Below, piece after piece: positions 61,736-64,000 of a stretch of 64,000 bases of DNA. This stretch comes from Thalassotalea_H sp040779345 (GTDB lineage: Bacteria; Pseudomonadota; Gammaproteobacteria; Enterobacterales; Alteromonadaceae): NCBI GenBank assembly GCA_040779345.1, contig JBFONU010000016.1, positions 1 to 64,000 of the forward strand. The letters are read 5' to 3'. The stretch's first letter is position 1. Every line of letters begins with the position of its first letter. The notes beneath the pieces were generated by a model. That model saw nothing but the letters and a program-made list of their open reading frames with translations, searched no databases and was not told where the DNA came from. Made by a program: the position numbers and the translations under genes.

Positions 61736-61865
61736 GTATTCAGCCATATTTGAAGCTATCTTGTTTTCTGTGTTTTTGAGATTTACAATTTAAAAACAAG
61801 GTGTTAAAAGTTTTGATTGACTATGTGAACTGATTTATTAGCTTTTATTTCAATCTATTAGGTAT

Positions 61866-61887
61866 AAAAAAAGGGGCCTAAGCCCCT
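61866..61887 (-). terminator. Terminator of scoAB transcript
   Basis: Minus strand AGGGGC (61887-61882), loop TTAG, GCCCCT (61877-61872), within a seven-base T-run (61872-61866). It lies 20 bp after the scoB stop. Confidence 0.9.
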
Positions 61888-61907
61888 AACTTTAATTGTA
61901 CTCTAGT

Positions 61908-62564
61908 CTAAAATGACATTTCAGGGACATGATTAGGGACAACCAGTTCACCTTCTGTTAATTTTATGATTTCTTCAACAGATACGCCTGGAGCACGCTC
62001 TAATAAATGAAACTTGCCTTCTTTTATCTCGATATAAGCCAGATCTGTAAGTACTTTCTTGATACAACCTTTACCGGTCAGTGGCAAGGTACAGTTTGAT
62101 AATAACTTTGATACGCCATGCTTAGAGGCATGGGTCATAGTAACGATAATATTATCAGCGCCAGCAACTAAGTCCATCGCGCCGCCCATACCTTTGATCA
62201 ATTTTCCTGGGATCATATAAGAGGCAATATTCCCATTAACATCTACTTCAAAAGCTCCTAAAACCGTAAGGTCTACGTGACCACCACGGATCATCGCAAA
62301 CGATTCAGCTGAATCAAATATTGATGCACCAGTGGCCATTGTCACTGTTTGCTTACCGGCATTGATTAAGTCGGCATCAATTTCATCTTCAGTGGGAAAT
62401 TGCCCCATACCTAACAAGCCATTTTCAGACTGCAACATAACTTCCATTCCCTTAGGAACATAGTTTGCTACTAAAGTTGGAATACCAATACCTAGGTTTA
62501 CGTAATAGCCGTCTTGTAATTCTTGTGCAACGCGTTGTGCTAGTTGTTCTCTTGATAAAGCCAT
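61908..62564 (-). CDS. scoB: 3-oxoacid CoA-transferase subunit B
   Basis: 218-residue beta subunit of a family I CoA-transferase (succinyl-CoA:3-ketoacid or acetate/acetoacetate type). The catalytic Glu is in LQSENGLLGMG, and GIGIPTLVANY is the conserved N-terminal loop. GAFEVDVNGNIASYMIPGK and GGAMDLVAGA are typical family segments. The ATG at 62564 has AAGGAG nine bases upstream; a longer in-frame opening at 62651 overlaps scoA and lacks conserved sequence. It works with ScoA to activate acetoacetate to acetoacetyl-CoA. Confidence 0.94.
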   Translation of the reverse strand: MALSREQLAQRVAQELQDGYYVNLGIGIPTLVANYVPKGMEVMLQSENGLLGMGQFPTEDEIDADLINAGKQTVTMATGASIFDSAESFAMIRGGHVDLTVLGAFEVDVNGNIASYMIPGKLIKGMGGAMDLVAGADNIIVTMTHASKHGVSKLLSNCTLPLTGKGCIKKVLTDLAYIEIKEGKFHLLERAPGVSVEEIIKLTEGELVVPNHVPEMSF

Positions 62565-62577
62565 TGTTATTTTCTCC

Positions 62578-63285
62578 TTACTCAGCACTTGAACGAATAG
62601 TTCGTTGCTCAATACGTTTTTCGAAAGTCCCTTGAATAAGGCGGTTAACATAAATTCCGGGGGTATGAATTTGGTCTGGATCTAATTCACCGGGTTCTAC
62701 GATTTCTTCGACTTCTACTACGGTTATTTTTCCTGCTGTTGCGGCTAATGGGTTGAAGTTACGTGCCGTTTTACGAAAAACTAAATTACCGTATCGATCT
62801 GCTTTCCAAGCTTTTACAATGGCAAAATCACCTGTTATTGCGGGTTCTAAAATATAATGTCGACCATTGAACTCGCGTTCTTCTTTGCCTTCAGCAACGG
62901 GGGTACCGTAGCCTGTTGCAGTGAAGAATGCTGGTATACCTGCTCCGCCGGCACGCATTTTTTCAGCTAGTGTACCTTGTGGCGTCAGTTCAACCTCTAA
63001 TTCACCACTCATCATTTGTCTTTCAAACTCGGCATTCTCACCGACATAAGAAGCAACAATTTTTTTAATTTGACGGTTTGGTAATAAAACCCCTAAACCA
63101 AAATCATCCACACCACAGTTATTTGAAACCATGGTTAATCCGGTTGTACCTTTACGCTTAATTTCTGCAATTAAGTTTTCAGCTATCCCACAAAGCCCGA
63201 ACCCACCTGAAATTATGGTCATGTTATCTTCAAGACCCGCCATGGCTTCTTCGTAGCTTGACACTACTTTGTCAAATCCGGTCAT
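62578..63285 (-). CDS. scoA: 3-oxoacid CoA-transferase subunit A
   Basis: 235-residue alpha subunit. It opens MTGFDKVVSSYEEAMAGLED and carries the glycine-rich SGGFGLCGIAENLI loop (CoA-transferase family I signature), then NNCGVDDFGLGVLL and YVGENAEFERQMMSGELEVELTPQGTLAEK-type core segments. GGAG precedes the ATG by about six bases. It lies 13 bp upstream of scoB and 34 bp after the HMG-CoA lyase gene, so the three genes form one leftward transcript. Acetoacetate released by the lyase would be the substrate. Confidence 0.94.
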   Translation of the reverse strand: MTGFDKVVSSYEEAMAGLEDNMTIISGGFGLCGIAENLIAEIKRKGTTGLTMVSNNCGVDDFGLGVLLPNRQIKKIVASYVGENAEFERQMMSGELEVELTPQGTLAEKMRAGGAGIPAFFTATGYGTPVAEGKEEREFNGRHYILEPAITGDFAIVKAWKADRYGNLVFRKTARNFNPLAATAGKITVVEVEEIVEPGELDPDQIHTPGIYVNRLIQGTFEKRIEQRTIRSSAE

Positions 63286-63319
63286 TATTTACTCCTCAAC
63301 TCACATTCTTAATAGATGA

Positions 63320-64000
63320 TTATTGCGCACGAAACGCAGTAGAAACTTTAGATAGCGCTGGTTTATTTAATAAATCGCTAATAAACCAACCAACTTTTAG
63401 TAATTCTTCAAAATTAATATTGGTCGAAATACCAAGACCATTTAGTAAATAAACCACATCTTCTGTCGCAACATTACCTGAAGCGCCCTTAGCATAAGGG
63501 CAACCACCTAAACCAGCAATGGCTGTATCAACAATAGAAATACCGTTTTGTAATGCAGTGTAAATGTTAGTTAACGCTTGCCCGTAGGTATCATGGAAGT
63601 GTACGGCGAGTTTTTCTGTTGGAATACGGGCGCTCACTGCTTGTAACATCTTTTGTACGCTCGCCGCAGTCCCTACGCCAGTCGTATCCCCAAGTGATAT
63701 TTCATAACACCCCATGCGATAAAGTTTTTCAGCTACATCGGCGACTTGCTCTGGCGAAATATCACCATCATATGGGCAAGCTATTACACAAGATACATAG
63801 CCGCGAACGGGGATCTTAGCTGCTTTCGCGGCAGCCATAATTGGTTCGAAACGCTCAAGACTCTCGGCAATAGAACAGTTTATGTTTTTTTGACTAAATG
63901 CTTCTGAAGCCGCACCAAATATGGCTACTTCATCAGCGTTAGCATTAATAGCAGCTTCAAAGCCTTTCATATTTGGGGTTAATGCCGCATATGAAACATC
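63320..64000 (-). CDS. Hydroxymethylglutaryl-CoA lyase (5' end beyond window)
   Basis: C-terminal ~226 residues of HMG-CoA lyase; the frame stays open to the right edge (it reads DVSYAALTPN before MKGFEAA), so the start lies outside. The enzyme cleaves HMG-CoA to acetyl-CoA and acetoacetate, the last step of leucine degradation. TIM-barrel motifs: VRGYVSCVIACPYDG, EISLGDTTGVGT, HFHDTYGQAL (metal His pair) and the catalytic cysteine loop GLGGCPYAKGASGN. Located directly upstream of scoA, consistent with a liu-type leucine/isovalerate pathway cluster continuing to the right. Confidence 0.94.
   Translation of the reverse strand, partial: DVSYAALTPNMKGFEAAINANADEVAIFGAASEAFSQKNINCSIAESLERFEPIMAAAKAAKIPVRGYVSCVIACPYDGDISPEQVADVAEKLYRMGCYEISLGDTTGVGTAASVQKMLQAVSARIPTEKLAVHFHDTYGQALTNIYTALQNGISIVDTAIAGLGGCPYAKGASGNVATEDVVYLLNGLGISTNINFEELLKVGWFISDLLNKPALSKVSTAFRAQ

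Noticed and set aside
62565..62651. Upstream start for scoB
   Set aside because: It would overlap scoA by 74 bp in another frame without conserved residues; AAGGAG points to 62564.

Overview
The window looks like a chromosome segment of a marine gammaproteobacterium of the Colwelliaceae/Alteromonadales type (Colwellia or Thalassotalea-like). The evidence is low-to-moderate GC, gene content, and a conserved core block trp operon / rnm / yciO / scpA-scpB / rluB / rnd / ycgL / ycgN. The species assignment is an inference.

Layout. (1) 1-13.45 kb is accessory in character: the tail of an IS3-family transposase at the left edge, a secreted esterase, a lipoprotein next to a 39-bp direct repeat, then a sulfotransferase and a 3155-residue surface protein (DUF4347, many tandem beta-sandwich repeats, GlyGly-CTERM-like tail). 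This two-gene locus is bracketed by two diverged ~100-bp direct repeats, each ending in the same kind of terminator hairpin. (2) 13.4-18.4 kb is a divergent polyamine cluster: speB-speA on the minus strand, and a eukaryotic-type S-adenosylmethionine decarboxylase plus speE on the plus strand, enough for arginine to spermidine. (3) 18.6-33 kb is mixed: a CadC-like membrane regulator divergent from a secreted metallo-beta-lactamase-fold protein, a periplasmic binding protein, an MltB-type transglycosylase, glnS, several membrane transporters, an oxidoreductase, and a short YidC/Oxa1 paralogue followed by an unlisted 56-codon membrane peptide gene. (4) 33-41.3 kb is a complete minus-strand trp operon: leader peptide with three Trp codons, attenuator, a type I-beta DAHP synthase gene, then trpE-G-D-CF-B-A and a bidirectional terminator. 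(5) 41.3-49.7 kb on the plus strand holds rnm, yciO, scpA, scpB, rluB, rnd, ycgL, a second MltB-type gene, ycgN and a solute-binding protein. (6) 49.9-64 kb holds pntAB, an AGCS symporter, a DEAD-box helicase, a diguanylate cyclase, a CPA2 antiporter with RCK domain, a patatin, a small secreted DUF3718-like protein behind a cyclic-di-GMP-I (GEMM-I) riboswitch, and a ketone-body/leucine-catabolism set (scoB, scoA, HMG-CoA lyase running off the right edge).

The points most worth following up are the c-di-GMP riboswitch (61.6-61.7 kb), the Trp attenuator placed in front of a DAHP synthase gene, the eukaryotic-type AdoMetDC, the repeat-bracketed sulfotransferase/giant-protein locus, and the YidC paralogue with its small partner. 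Positions were read by eye. Family assignments rest on recalled motifs, not on database searches.
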